Of a stretch of 60,078 nt of DNA, positions 9,780 through 18,413 are shown piece after piece. Origin of the DNA: an uncultured Hymenobacter sp. (GTDB taxonomy: Bacteria > Bacteroidota > Bacteroidia > Cytophagales > Hymenobacteraceae). The first letter of the stretch is position 1. Each line of letters starts with the position of its first letter. The stretch lies in contig CAJYVK010000345.1 of assembly GCA_913778455.1 (NCBI GenBank), positions 1 through 60,078 on the forward strand. Direction: 5' to 3'. A program made the position numbers and the translations under genes. The notes under the pieces were generated by a model, which was given only the letters and a program-made list of their open reading frames with translations, did no database searches and was not told the origin of the DNA.

Positions 9780-10267
9780 TCGGAATTTATGGTGAAGCGC
9801 GTGAGGTAAGCAGTTTCCTCCTCCACATCAGCGCGGGCCAGGCTGGATTCGCGGATAAGCAGGGCGCTGGCGTAGAGTAGGATAACGGCCCCGGCTACGC
9901 TCAGGGCGGCGATAATCCAGGCCCGGGAGATATTGGTCAGCTCGAAGATGCCGATGCTCAGGATGCTGCCGATGAAGATGCTCAGCGTGAGGTGCAGGCA
10001 ATTCATGGCGTGCTGGAGTAGCCGCGCCCGCCGGATGGCGAATAGCAGCTGCTGCGAGAGGTGGGCGTGCTCGGCCGGGTCGGCGGGAGCGGGGGTAAGC
10101 GACTGCTGCTGATTCTGGCGCAACTGCTGCGCCACCTCGCGCTGCCGGTCGAGGCTGCGGGCCAGCCGCTGCGAGGTAGTGAGAATGAGCGAGCCGCACG
10201 CCGACACCAAAATAGCCGGCGTGAACATCGCCGAGAGGATGGACAGCGTGCCCGAAAGAGTAGCCAT
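9770..10267 (-). CDS. DUF2721 family membrane protein
   Basis: A 165-residue protein with a hydrophobic N terminus (SILSAMFTPAILVSACGSLIL), a polar helix with SQRLARSLDRQREVAQQLRQ, and two hydrophobic segments in the C-terminal half. This matches the DUF2721 layout, where the SR.LARS.D-type motif follows the first membrane segment. Function is not known. The last three residues (Asp-Val-Ala) and the stop codon come from the adjacent inverted repeat: the reading is GAT GTA GCG TAA. It sits 13 bases after the NDH-2 gene on the same strand and is probably co-transcribed with it. Confidence 0.85.
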   Translation of the reverse strand: MATLSGTLSILSAMFTPAILVSACGSLILTTSQRLARSLDRQREVAQQLRQNQQQSLTPAPADPAEHAHLSQQLLFAIRRARLLQHAMNCLHLTLSIFIGSILSIGIFELTNISRAWIIAALSVAGAVILLYASALLIRESSLARADVEEETAYLTRFTINSDVA

Positions 10268-10280
10268 GCAAGTTCGAGCG

Positions 10281-11612
10281 TCAGACTAACGGCTTCTCTT
10301 GCAGCTCTTTTTCCTTGAGCGGAGCCTTGGGCTTGCCGATAATGTAGCGCATGCCTTTATCCTGGGTGATGTAGTTCCAGGCCCAGGCTACGAATACCGA
10401 CAGGCGGTTGCGGAAGCTCACCAGCGCCATGATGTGCACGAAGCTCCAGCCCAGCCAACCCAGCCAGCCGGTGATGTGAAACTGCTTACCAAAGAGCATA
10501 ATGTCGCCCACGGCCCGGTGCCGGCCGATGGTAGCCATCGTGCCCTTATCGTGGTACTCGAAGGGCTCCATCGGCTGCTTAGCCAGCCGGCGGCGCAGGT
10601 TTTCGGCCAGCAGGTGGCCCTGCTGAATGGCCGGCTGCGCTACCTGCGGGTGGCCGTCGGGGTAGTTCTTAGTCGCCATCTGGGCGATGTCGCCGATGGC
10701 AAATACGTTATCGTAGCCCGCTACCTGGTTGAACTCGTTGACCTGATAGCGATTGGATTTGAGCAGGGCGCTGGGCTCCAGGCCGGCTACCGGTGCACCC
10801 GTGACACCCGCCGCCCAAATGAGCGTGCGCGATACCAGGTGCTCGCCGGTACTCAGGGTCACGGTGTAGCCATCGTACGATTTCACCCGGCAGTCGAGCC
10901 ACACCTGCACGCCCATTTCTTGTAAGTATTGCAGCGATTTGGCCGAGGCTTCGGCCGACATACCCTTGAGCAGCACCGGTCCGCTCTGCACCAAGTGAAT
11001 GTCCATCTGCTTAAGGTCGAGCTCGGGATAGTCGCGTGGGAAGACGTGGGCACGCAGCTCGCTCAGTGCGCCGGCCATTTCCACGCCGGTGGGGCCGCCC
11101 CCCACAATTACGAAGTCGAGCATGCTGTTGAGCTTTTCCACGTCGCCGATTTGCAGGGCCTGCTCAAAGTGCGAGAGCAGGGTATTGCGCAGCTCGATGG
11201 CATCGGTCACGTTCTTGAGCGTGATGGCATTGCGGGCCATCAGCTCGTCGCCGAAGAAGTTGCTCGTGGTGCCAGTAGCCAGCACCAGGTAGTCGTAGCG
11301 CAGCAGCCCGATGGAGGTTTCCACCACCTGCTCGCTGGCATCAATAGATTTCACTTCGGCCAGCCGGAAGAAGAAATTCTCCTGTCCGTTTAGGATCTTA
11401 CGAAATGGCGAGATGATGCTGTCGGGATTGAGGCCAGCCGTGCCTACCTGGTAGAGCAGCGGCCAGAAGCCGTGGTAGTTCTGCTTGTCGATAAGCACTA
11501 CCTGTACCGGTGCGCCGGCCAGCGACTTGGCCAGCTCCAGCCCGCCAAAGCCACCGCCTACAATCACAACGCGGGGCATGCCGAGGTCGGCGATTTTCGT
11601 GAGTCCTTCCAT
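10281..11612 (-). CDS. ndh: Type II NADH:quinone dehydrogenase (NDH-2)
   Basis: A 443-residue flavoprotein that passes electrons from NADH to quinone without pumping protons. The FAD motif GGGFGGLELAKSLAG is near the N terminus, the NADH-binding motif is VIVGGGPTGVEMAGAL, and the second FAD contact is FAIGDIAQM. The C-terminal region with GWLGWLGWSFVHIM and a basic tail is the membrane-attaching part. The start MEGLTKIADLGMPRVV was preferred to the upstream M at 11663, whose extra 17 residues are not family-like. It is transcribed away from the DUF4136 lipoprotein gene and is followed at 13 bases by DUF2721. Confidence 0.93.
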   Translation of the reverse strand: MEGLTKIADLGMPRVVIVGGGFGGLELAKSLAGAPVQVVLIDKQNYHGFWPLLYQVGTAGLNPDSIISPFRKILNGQENFFFRLAEVKSIDASEQVVETSIGLLRYDYLVLATGTTSNFFGDELMARNAITLKNVTDAIELRNTLLSHFEQALQIGDVEKLNSMLDFVIVGGGPTGVEMAGALSELRAHVFPRDYPELDLKQMDIHLVQSGPVLLKGMSAEASAKSLQYLQEMGVQVWLDCRVKSYDGYTVTLSTGEHLVSRTLIWAAGVTGAPVAGLEPSALLKSNRYQVNEFNQVAGYDNVFAIGDIAQMATKNYPDGHPQVAQPAIQQGHLLAENLRRRLAKQPMEPFEYHDKGTMATIGRHRAVGDIMLFGKQFHITGWLGWLGWSFVHIMALVSFRNRLSVFVAWAWNYITQDKGMRYIIGKPKAPLKEKELQEKPLV

Positions 11613-11778
11613 AGGGTAAAAATGCGGGCTGGCGAGCTTGCCGCCAGGGGCTAGCCTGCCCATACGGGCCGGGCTGGGTGCGCGTTGGACTTAGCTCCGC
11701 AATAAGTGCCCGGTGCAACCCCTTGGCCCCAACCCAAGTATGAGGTTTCACCTTCCCCTGATTCTTTAGCCTTTTCCC

Positions 11779-12381
11779 ATGAAAAAAATCCTCTTAGGCC
11801 TGGCGCTCGCGCTGGGCGGCGGCCTGAGCGCCTGCACCTCGGCCGTCAACGTGGAGCAACGCGCCGATGTCAACTTTGCCCAGTATCGCACCTTCGACTT
11901 TGCCAATACGGAAGTGAAAACCAGCGGCGACCAGAACCCGCTGCTCAACAGCCCCATCGCGCAGGACCGCATCAAGCAAGCCATTGCCAGTGAGCTGGCC
12001 AAGCGCGGCCTGCGCGAGGTGGAGTCTAATCCCGACATCATCGTGACCACCCACACCTTCGTAGAGAAGGCCGAGCGCACGGTGTATGACACGTATCCCG
12101 GCCCCAACTACGCCTACCCCTACGCCGTGGGCTACCGGGGGCGCTTCCTGCCCATCAACTACGGCTACTGGTACACGCCGGCCTACTACAGCCAGCCGCG
12201 TACCGAGCAGTACCGCGAGGGTACGCTCATTATCGACTTCATCGATGCCCGCACCAACAACCTCGTGTGGCGCGGCTCGATGGCGGATGACGTGAACGAC
12301 CCCGCCCGCCTGGGCTCCGAGTTCAGCAAGTCGGCCAAGGATATTCTGGACAAATTTCCGGTGGGCGAGAAGAAGTCGTAA
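11779..12381 (+). CDS. DUF4136 family lipoprotein
   Basis: A 200-residue lipoprotein. The signal MKKILLGLALALGGGLSAC ends at the lipobox cysteine Cys19. The following YRTFDFANTE, the segment ELAKRGLREVESNPDIIV, and the C-terminal pattern GTLIIDFIDARTNNLVWRG are the DUF4136 hallmarks. Such proteins are anchored in the envelope and have no proven activity. The middle section is rich in Tyr, Pro and Gly (about residues 105-140). A terminator follows at 12514. Confidence 0.9.
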   Translation: MKKILLGLALALGGGLSACTSAVNVEQRADVNFAQYRTFDFANTEVKTSGDQNPLLNSPIAQDRIKQAIASELAKRGLREVESNPDIIVTTHTFVEKAERTVYDTYPGPNYAYPYAVGYRGRFLPINYGYWYTPAYYSQPRTEQYREGTLIIDFIDARTNNLVWRGSMADDVNDPARLGSEFSKSAKDILDKFPVGEKKS

Positions 12382-12513
12382 ACTCCGCTCGAAGCCGATT
12401 TCAAACGCGTCGCTGGCCCTCGGGCGGGCGGCGCGTTTGCGCATCTGAGCCCGCCAAATTCTTTTGGCTGAACAGTAATCTGCTCAGAATGCAAAAAAAT
12501 AGCAAAAATAAAT

Positions 12514-12548
12514 AAAAGCCCTTGCCGGTAGCGGTAAGGGCTTTTTTT
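12514..12548 (+). terminator. Intrinsic terminator after the DUF4136 gene
   Basis: Stem AAGCCCTTGCCG at 12516-12527, loop GTAG, and return arm CGGTAAGGGCTT followed by seven T in all. The stem has one G-T wobble. It is the main content of the 315-base gap 12382-12696. The remainder of that gap is AT-rich, including TAATATATTTTG near 12615-12626, and probably holds the promoter of the next gene, though I see no exact TAnnTTTG with a clear -33 box. Confidence 0.85.
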
Positions 12549-12696
12549 GTTATAAAACAGAAAGAAAACGGGATTGTGAATGGGTAGAAGGCAAGTCGCT
12601 GATTTTAATTAAAGTAATATATTTTGTAACGTTGCGGCGATTTACGGCCGGGTTTATCGCTCTTCACGCTCAGCACCCTACTCTTTCCGCTATTCT

Positions 12697-14412
12697 ATGA
12701 CAAGAACTTTTACTGAAACGAAACCCCTGCTCTATTCGGTAGTCTGGCTGGGTCTTACAGTTGCTGGCGCGGTGCCGGCCTGGGGGCAGTGCACGAGCTG
12801 TAGCACGGTGGTAAGCAGCAGCGTGGGCAGCTACTCGCCCAGCGCGGGGAGTACGGTATGTATTCCGGCTGGCACGACTTACGGGGGCACCATCGAGGTG
12901 ACGCAAAACGGGGTGACGATTTGCAACAGCGGCACGTTTACCGGCACGCTCAACGTGGCGGCGGGCGTGACGGGCACGGTCATCAACAACGTGGGCACGG
13001 TCTCGACCGGCAACCTGCACGTTAACGCCCCGACCGTGCTCAACAACGGCAGCAGCGACGGCGGAACCACCGTGGCGAGCGGGGCCAGCTGGAGCGGCTA
13101 CCTTGGCGGTAACGTCGCCGCCGCCGCCACCATCAACAACTACGCGAGCTGGACCGCCGCCCTCCAACCCCTGGCCGGCGGTACCATCGACAACCGCCCC
13201 GGGGCCACCTGGGATGCGTACCTGACGACCAGCGCTAACCTGGCCATCACCAACGCCGGCACCTGGAAAACGCAGATTCAGGAGGGCGGCAACAGCCCTA
13301 CTATCAGCATCACCCAAAACGGTGGCAGCTGGACGGGCAGCCTGGGCGGTGGGAGCGGCTCGCTCCGCATCACCAATAACGCCACCTGGACGCAGGGCTT
13401 CAATTTCCCGAGCGGCAGCGCCAACGCCTTCACCGCCGCTGCGGGCAGCACCACGAACCTCAACGGCTACCTGGGCATGGGCGGCACGGTGACGCTCGTC
13501 AACAACGGCACCATGAACATGCTCAATGGCATGGGCAGCGTCGGGGCCACGTCGAGCCTCACCATCGGGGCCAGCGGTACCTTCGCCGTCACGGGCGACT
13601 TCAGCAACGACGGGACGGTGCTGAACAAGGGGACGTTGACGGCCTCGGCTAATTTCTTCAACAACGGTACCGGTAACATCACCGGGCCGGCCGCGCCGCC
13701 GCGTAGCCAGGTCCGCGCCAGCAGCTACACCGTGAATAACGGCAGCTTCGGGGCCGATGGCAGCTACCTCGATTTCTGCGACGGGACGCCGCCCACGCCG
13801 GCCAGTAATGGGTTTGACTCGCGAAGTGGTGCCGTGGGCAACAACGTCACGTTTTGCGCGGCTAGCTCCAGTACCCAGCCCTTGCCCGTTACGCTCACCA
13901 GCTTTACGGCCACGCCGCAGGCCGACGCCGTGCTACTGCGCTGGGCTACGGCTTCGGAGCTTAATAATAAAGAGTTTGTAGTGGAGCGGAGCGCCGATGG
14001 CCGCCAGTACCGGGCACTGCAAACGCTGGCCGGGCGCGGCACAGTCCTAACGGCTAGCGCCTACGCTGCTACCGATGCTCAACCCCTGCCCGGCCTCAGC
14101 TATTACCGCCTGCGCCAAGTAGACCTCAACGGTACCAGCAGCTATTCACCGGCCGTCAGCGTAAGTCGCGCCACAGCCAGCGCTGCCTACCCCAATCCCA
14201 CGGCCGACGTGCTCACCCTTGACTTGCGCGTCTTGCCAGCCAGCCCCTGTGCCGTGCGCCTACGCAGCCTGCCCGGCCAGGTGGTGCTCGCGCAGAGCTT
14301 GGTTGGCGGCCAAGTCCAGCCGCTGAGCTTGGCTACACTCCCCGTAGGCACCTACCTGCTCGAAATGGAATCTATTCAAGGTCGTAGCGTGCAGCGCATT
14401 GTGAAGCGTTAG
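12697..14412 (+). CDS. Secreted repeat protein with type IX secretion C-terminal signal
   Basis: A 571-residue exported protein. After a signal peptide ending near VPAWG, residues 35-330 are made of repeated Gly/Thr/Asn strands with recurring NNG, VxNNGTxxxxG elements, as expected of a beta-helix. Residues about 395-485 (LPVTLTSFTATPQ, WATASELNNKEFVVERSADG) form the fibronectin-like module that often precedes the sorting domain. The end carries the sorting signature YPNPTADVLTL with a final VQRIVKR. The protein is therefore likely exported by the Por system and attached to the surface or released. Biological role unknown. Confidence 0.87.
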   Translation: MTRTFTETKPLLYSVVWLGLTVAGAVPAWGQCTSCSTVVSSSVGSYSPSAGSTVCIPAGTTYGGTIEVTQNGVTICNSGTFTGTLNVAAGVTGTVINNVGTVSTGNLHVNAPTVLNNGSSDGGTTVASGASWSGYLGGNVAAAATINNYASWTAALQPLAGGTIDNRPGATWDAYLTTSANLAITNAGTWKTQIQEGGNSPTISITQNGGSWTGSLGGGSGSLRITNNATWTQGFNFPSGSANAFTAAAGSTTNLNGYLGMGGTVTLVNNGTMNMLNGMGSVGATSSLTIGASGTFAVTGDFSNDGTVLNKGTLTASANFFNNGTGNITGPAAPPRSQVRASSYTVNNGSFGADGSYLDFCDGTPPTPASNGFDSRSGAVGNNVTFCAASSSTQPLPVTLTSFTATPQADAVLLRWATASELNNKEFVVERSADGRQYRALQTLAGRGTVLTASAYAATDAQPLPGLSYYRLRQVDLNGTSSYSPAVSVSRATASAAYPNPTADVLTLDLRVLPASPCAVRLRSLPGQVVLAQSLVGGQVQPLSLATLPVGTYLLEMESIQGRSVQRIVKR

Positions 14413-14465
14413 TTACTAACGGAGCTGCTTAGGAAGCGCATTTCAAGAGCCTGGTCGGGCGCTGT

Positions 14466-14535
14466 CCTTACGCGAGACCCCACCCCCGGCCCCTCTCCCG
14501 AAGGGGAGGGGCCGGGGGTGGGGTCTCGCGTAAGG
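14466..14535. repeat. Perfect 30-bp hairpin between convergent genes
   Basis: Arms 14466-14495 and 14506-14535 are exact reverse complements (CCTTACGCGAGACCCCACCC outermost). The inner bases TCCCGAAGGG can pair further. It contains the composition word CCCCCGGCCCCTCTCCC. It lies between the convergent T9SS and YdeI-like genes. It has no T tract, so it is a repeat element or roadblock hairpin rather than a classical terminator. The rest of the gap 14413-14574 shows nothing else. Confidence 0.9.
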
Positions 14536-14574
14536 GTTTATTGATGGTAGGGGTAAACCGATAAAATCAGCTAG

Positions 14575-15048
14575 TTAATTACTGCCAGCCCGAAATGGGT
14601 GGCCTCCTCGCGCCAAGCGCTCGGCCAATTCCACGGCGTAGCGGGCGCGGGTATCGGGGCGCTTGGCGTCGGCGACTTTGCGGGCCATGGCCCCGCTGTG
14701 CGCCAGAAAGGTAGCCTCGGCCTCGGGCCAGGCGGCCAGGGCTTCGGCTAGCTCGTTGGGCAGGTCCACGTAGTCGGGATTAGGGTCGGGGGCAAGCGTA
14801 AGGTCGATTTCCTGGCCGATGGCTACACCAAGGCGCTGGCACAGCCCCTTGCGCAGCAAGAGGTAGCGCCCACCGCCTTCCTGCGGAAGTAGGCCCAGCC
14901 GCTCGGCGTGGCCGTTGAGAGTGGCGACCACCCGCTTGGTGGCCTTGCCGCCCAACGCCTGCCAGGCGGCATCGGGTACGACGATAATCTGCGTCGGCAT
15001 GAAACTAGGGCCGCCGGCCTCCAGCACCGCACGAAAGGAAACGAGCAT
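14575..15048 (-). CDS. DUF1905 plus YdeI/OmpD-associated family protein
   Basis: A 157-residue protein. The N-terminal half (RAVLEAGGPSFMPTQIIVVP to QEIDLTLAPDP) fits the DUF1905 beta-barrel domain. The C-terminal half (LAEALAAWPEAEATFLAHS, YAVELAERLARG) fits the YdeI/OmpD-associated helical domain. Relatives are linked to bacteriocin or peptide resistance in some bacteria, but no mechanism is established. The start MLVSFRAVLEAGG was chosen; the longer frame beginning at 15141 runs into the neighbouring peptidase gene. Confidence 0.82.
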   Translation of the reverse strand: MLVSFRAVLEAGGPSFMPTQIIVVPDAAWQALGGKATKRVVATLNGHAERLGLLPQEGGGRYLLLRKGLCQRLGVAIGQEIDLTLAPDPNPDYVDLPNELAEALAAWPEAEATFLAHSGAMARKVADAKRPDTRARYAVELAERLARGGHPFRAGSN

Positions 15049-15094
15049 ACTACTCGGGGAATGAAAGGTAGCTAGTTCAAAAACATGCAATGGG

Positions 15095-16927
15095 CTAGCG
15101 AGAAGCCTGTAAGTAATGCAGCGCCCGTTCCAGAGCGGCATCCTGGCCCTGCTGCACCTGGGTGGCCGTGGGCTCTACCGTAATGGCCGGCGCAATGCCC
15201 TGGCCCTGGTAAGGCTGCTGGTCGCGGTTGATGACGCGGCGGCCAGTCCAACTCAACAGGAGATCCTTGCCGATAGAGGCGAAATTCAACTCTCCATTGG
15301 TGCCGCCCGTGGGTTGGCCTAGCAAGGTGCCCAGCCGGTAGTGCCGCACTTGCTCCGTAAGAGTTTCGCCGTAGCTGTAAGTATCGGCCCCGACGAGAAA
15401 AACCTTGGGCATGCGCAGCAGGGGCAAACGAGCCGAAGAGCTTCCCTGGGCTGAATCGTAGCGGGCATCTGCAAAATCAGGCTTGCTCAGGATCGGCGTC
15501 GCCGTCACATCCCCCTTAAGGGCAGTAGCGCTGAAATGCTGCATGATAGCTCGCATATCGTAAGTAGGGCGTTTGCGAAAATCTACTATTAAGCCCTGCG
15601 CCGCTTGCAGGGAGGCTAGCTGCTGGCTGAATTGCTTGTACGAAATCCACGAAGCATCCAGGTAATAAATACCCGGGGCCACCAGCCGCACGGCCGCTAC
15701 GCGCCGAAAACGGCTTTTTAGCTGCGCGAAGCGCGTATCGACCGCGAGCGAATTTCCATCGGTTGTGCGCAGCAGAAAGGTCGCCCTGCGGGCCTGTTGC
15801 GCCAAGTGGGGCAGCAAGCCCGCGGCCGCTAACTGCCGCGCCTGCCCGGGACTGGTGGCGGGGGTTTGAAGTTGGATAGAATCTAGCAGCGCGGCTACCG
15901 GCCGGTTATTTACGTGAGTCAACTCGGCACCCAGCGGAAACTGCGCGGCCAACTGCGGGCTGGTGTGCGCCACGAGCACCCGGTTGTCTACTAAGTAAAC
16001 CCCCACATCGAGCTGACGCGTCGAGACGTGTAGATTAGTGGTTGAGCGGTGCGTTAGCGTTACGTGCCGGTCGTGCAGGGTGGCTAGCATCCGGCGGCAC
16101 ACTGCCAGTAGTTCCGCCTCCGAATTGCTCTGGCTGGCTCCCTGTAGCGCCCATTGTAGTTGCCGCGGCCAGTCTGCCTGCGCCAACTGCGCACGATAGG
16201 GATAAAATTGTTGGATAACATTCCAGCTAAGCATCACAATAGCTAACCGATACGCTGGTGAGCGATACGTAAGGCGGGCGGCTCTGAAATGCTCCTGCGC
16301 GTGCGAGGTCGGCTTGGCAGCGCCCCAGTGCACCAGCGGCAGGATGAGCCGGAGCGAGTCTGTTAAAGCTAGCTGTGCCTCATAGTTGCTGAGCAAGGCC
16401 GTGCGTAGCGTAGCTGAAGACGCCGGCCGCAGCTGACTGCTGTAGCCGATTCCCGCCATTCGCAAAAGAAACCGCAGCAGCCCCAGTCCTTCCTTATCGC
16501 CCCCCAGGCTGCGATGCTCCCAATAGTACCCGGTGGTAGTATCGATCGGAATAACCCTCGGGCCGAGCCCTGCCAGCGGAACCAGCACCAGTCGGGCGGC
16601 GGGCGCGACGGGTGCTAGTAAGCTGTCGAGTGTAGCCCGCAGTACGAAGTCGGTAGGCGCGCGGCTAACCACCGGAATACTGGCAACCAGAAAAGCTTGC
16701 CAGTCAATGGTAGTGGTTGCAGTTGAGGGGTAAAAGTATTTTACGCAGCCAACTGCCTGGGTAAGAGCGCTCAGATTGCGCAGATTGCGGCTCGACAGAC
16801 TTGCCGCAGAGCCTGGCTTAGTGGTAAGGCGCTGGGCTTGTACAGGCTCAGCAATCAAAATCAGTAGGAGTAGAAGGGCTATCGGCTTAAGACGTACTAG
16901 CTGTTGGGTAAAGAGTGAAAACCCCAT
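15095..16927 (-). CDS. Exported S41-like (tail-specific protease family) peptidase
   Basis: A 610-residue exported protein. The start MGFSLFTQQLVRLKPIA opens a clean signal peptide ending EPVQAQ; 17 upstream codons were dropped because they precede a charged MARCVIF stretch with no signal. The C-terminal third has the S41 peptidase pattern: IYYLDASWIS, GLIVDFRKRP, then KVFLVGADTYSYGETLTE with the likely catalytic Ser in TYSYGE, and LGQPTGGTNGELNF. The usual residue after the serine in this family is Ala, so Tyr-Gly is a variation. Middle residues around ELTHVNNRPVAALLD look PDZ-like. Target proteins are unknown. The 173-base gap upstream (16928-17100) holds no further gene. Confidence 0.8.
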   Translation of the reverse strand: MGFSLFTQQLVRLKPIALLLLLILIAEPVQAQRLTTKPGSAASLSSRNLRNLSALTQAVGCVKYFYPSTATTTIDWQAFLVASIPVVSRAPTDFVLRATLDSLLAPVAPAARLVLVPLAGLGPRVIPIDTTTGYYWEHRSLGGDKEGLGLLRFLLRMAGIGYSSQLRPASSATLRTALLSNYEAQLALTDSLRLILPLVHWGAAKPTSHAQEHFRAARLTYRSPAYRLAIVMLSWNVIQQFYPYRAQLAQADWPRQLQWALQGASQSNSEAELLAVCRRMLATLHDRHVTLTHRSTTNLHVSTRQLDVGVYLVDNRVLVAHTSPQLAAQFPLGAELTHVNNRPVAALLDSIQLQTPATSPGQARQLAAAGLLPHLAQQARRATFLLRTTDGNSLAVDTRFAQLKSRFRRVAAVRLVAPGIYYLDASWISYKQFSQQLASLQAAQGLIVDFRKRPTYDMRAIMQHFSATALKGDVTATPILSKPDFADARYDSAQGSSSARLPLLRMPKVFLVGADTYSYGETLTEQVRHYRLGTLLGQPTGGTNGELNFASIGKDLLLSWTGRRVINRDQQPYQGQGIAPAITVEPTATQVQQGQDAALERALHYLQASR

Positions 16928-17100
16928 TAAACGCCTGATGGAATAGTAGTGAGAAAGAAAAATCACGCAACGAGCCATCAGTAAGTACTAGCAGTATTAA
17001 GCTGTAGATAAAGCATAATGCGCAGCTTGGTACAATTCCGTTAGAGGGTAAGATATTATGCTTGCAGAAGCTGATGACGAAGCCTAAAGCGCAGCCCGCG

Positions 17101-18354
17101 CTAGCTCGGCCGCACCTGCCCGGTGCCGCGCACCAGCCATTTGTAGCTCGTCAGTTCCTCCAGGCCCATCGGGCCGCGGGCGTGCAGTTTCTGAGTGCTG
17201 ATGCCGATTTCGGCACCCAGCCCAAACTGCGCCCCATCGGTAAAGGCCGTGGAAGCGTTGGCGTATACGGCCGCCGCGTCCACGACTTGCAAGAAGGTGT
17301 CGAGGTGCGCCGCATCTTCCGAAACGATGGCCTCGCTGTGGCGCGAGCCGTGCCGGGCAATGTGCGCCAGGGCCGCGTCGAGGTCGGGTACGGTTTTGAT
17401 GGCCAGATTATAATCCAGAAACTCGGTGCCGAAATGCTCCTCGCTGGCCTCGGATAGTAGGTCGTCCGGGTAGTGGCCAGCCAGCGCCGCGTGGGCTGCC
17501 GCATCGGCGAATACCTGCACCCGGGCCGCCGCCAGCGGGGCCACCAACGCGGGCAGATCGACGAGGCGGTGCTGATTGAGGAGCAGGCAGTCCAGCGCGT
17601 TGCAGACGCTCACCCGGCGGGTTTTGGCATTGGCAACGATGGCCTGGCCCTTGCTCAGATCACCGGTTTCGTCGAAGTACGTGTGCACCACGCCGGCCCC
17701 GGTTTCGATGACGGGCACGCGGGCGTGCTGGCGCACGTAGTCAATCAGCCCCTGGCTGCCCCGCGGAATAACCACATCGACCAGACCCACGGCCAGCAGC
17801 AGGGCCTCGGTGGCGGCCCGTTCGGGCGGGAGCAGCGTGGCGGCGGCCAGCGGCAGGCCGTGGCGCAGCAGCACCGGGCCAGCCACTTCGAGCAGCGCCG
17901 CATTGGAAGCCGCCGCGTCGGAGCCGCCTTTCAGCAGGCAGGCATTGCCGGTTTTCAGGCACAGCGCCAGGCTGTCGAAAGTTACGTTGGGCCGGGCTTC
18001 GTAGATGATGCCCACTACGCCCAGCGGTACCCGTACTTTTTTGAGTTGTAAGCCATTGGCTAGCGTCTTGTCGCTGAGCACGGTGCCCAGCGGCGAGGGC
18101 AGGTCGGCCACGTTGCGCAGGTCCTGGGCCATGCCGCGCAGGCGCTCGGGTGTGAGGCGCAGGCGGTCGTGGCGCGGGTCGGTGGCGGGCATGCGGGCCA
18201 GATCCTTGGCATTCTCGGCCAGCACGAAATCGGCGTAGGCAAGGAGGGCCTCGGCCAGGTCGCGCAGCACGGCGTCGATGGCCGCGGGGGCCGTGGTAGC
18301 CAGGGCGCGGCTGGCCTGCTGCGTGGCGGTGAAGTAGGCAGAGTAGTCGGTCAT
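17101..18354 (-). CDS. proA: Glutamate-5-semialdehyde dehydrogenase
   Basis: A 417-residue gamma-glutamyl phosphate reductase, the second enzyme of proline synthesis, which reduces glutamyl-5-phosphate with NADPH. The catalytic cysteine is in [13 protein letters not shown]. Other landmarks are [32 protein letters not shown] and the C-terminal [13 protein letters not shown]. Length matches the family. It lies just downstream of proB on the same strand, separated by a 55-bp inverted repeat, and the pair is probably one transcript. proC is not in the window. Confidence 0.97.
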   Translation of the reverse strand: MTDYSAYFTATQQASRALATTAPAAIDAVLRDLAEALLAYADFVLAENAKDLARMPATDPRHDRLRLTPERLRGMAQDLRNVADLPSPLGTVLSDKTLANGLQLKKVRVPLGVVGIIYEARPNVTFDSLALCLKTGNACLLKGGSDAAASNAALLEVAGPVLLRHGLPLAAATLLPPERAATEALLLAVGLVDVVIPRGSQGLIDYVRQHARVPVIETGAGVVHTYFDETGDLSKGQAIVANAKTRRVSVCNALDCLLLNQHRLVDLPALVAPLAAARVQVFADAAAHAALAGHYPDDLLSEASEEHFGTEFLDYNLAIKTVPDLDAALAHIARHGSRHSEAIVSEDAAHLDTFLQVVDAAAVYANASTAFTDGAQFGLGAEIGISTQKLHARGPMGLEELTSYKWLVRGTGQVRPS

Positions 18355-18358
18355 AAAA

Positions 18359-18413
18359 TGTAGGGTAAGCTTTAGCTTGCCTTACGTCTGGGCAAGCTGA
18401 AGCTTACCCTACA
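18359..18413. repeat. Inverted repeat, family B copy 2, between proB and proA
   Basis: Arms begin TGTAGGGTAAGCTT and end with the reverse complement AAGCTTACCCTACA, and the inner AGCTTGCC pairs with GGGCAAGCT. The outer arm differs from the copy at 9668-9779 by one base. The right arm overlaps the proB 3' end and provides its last residues and stop (ACT GTA GGG TAA). Confidence 0.88.
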
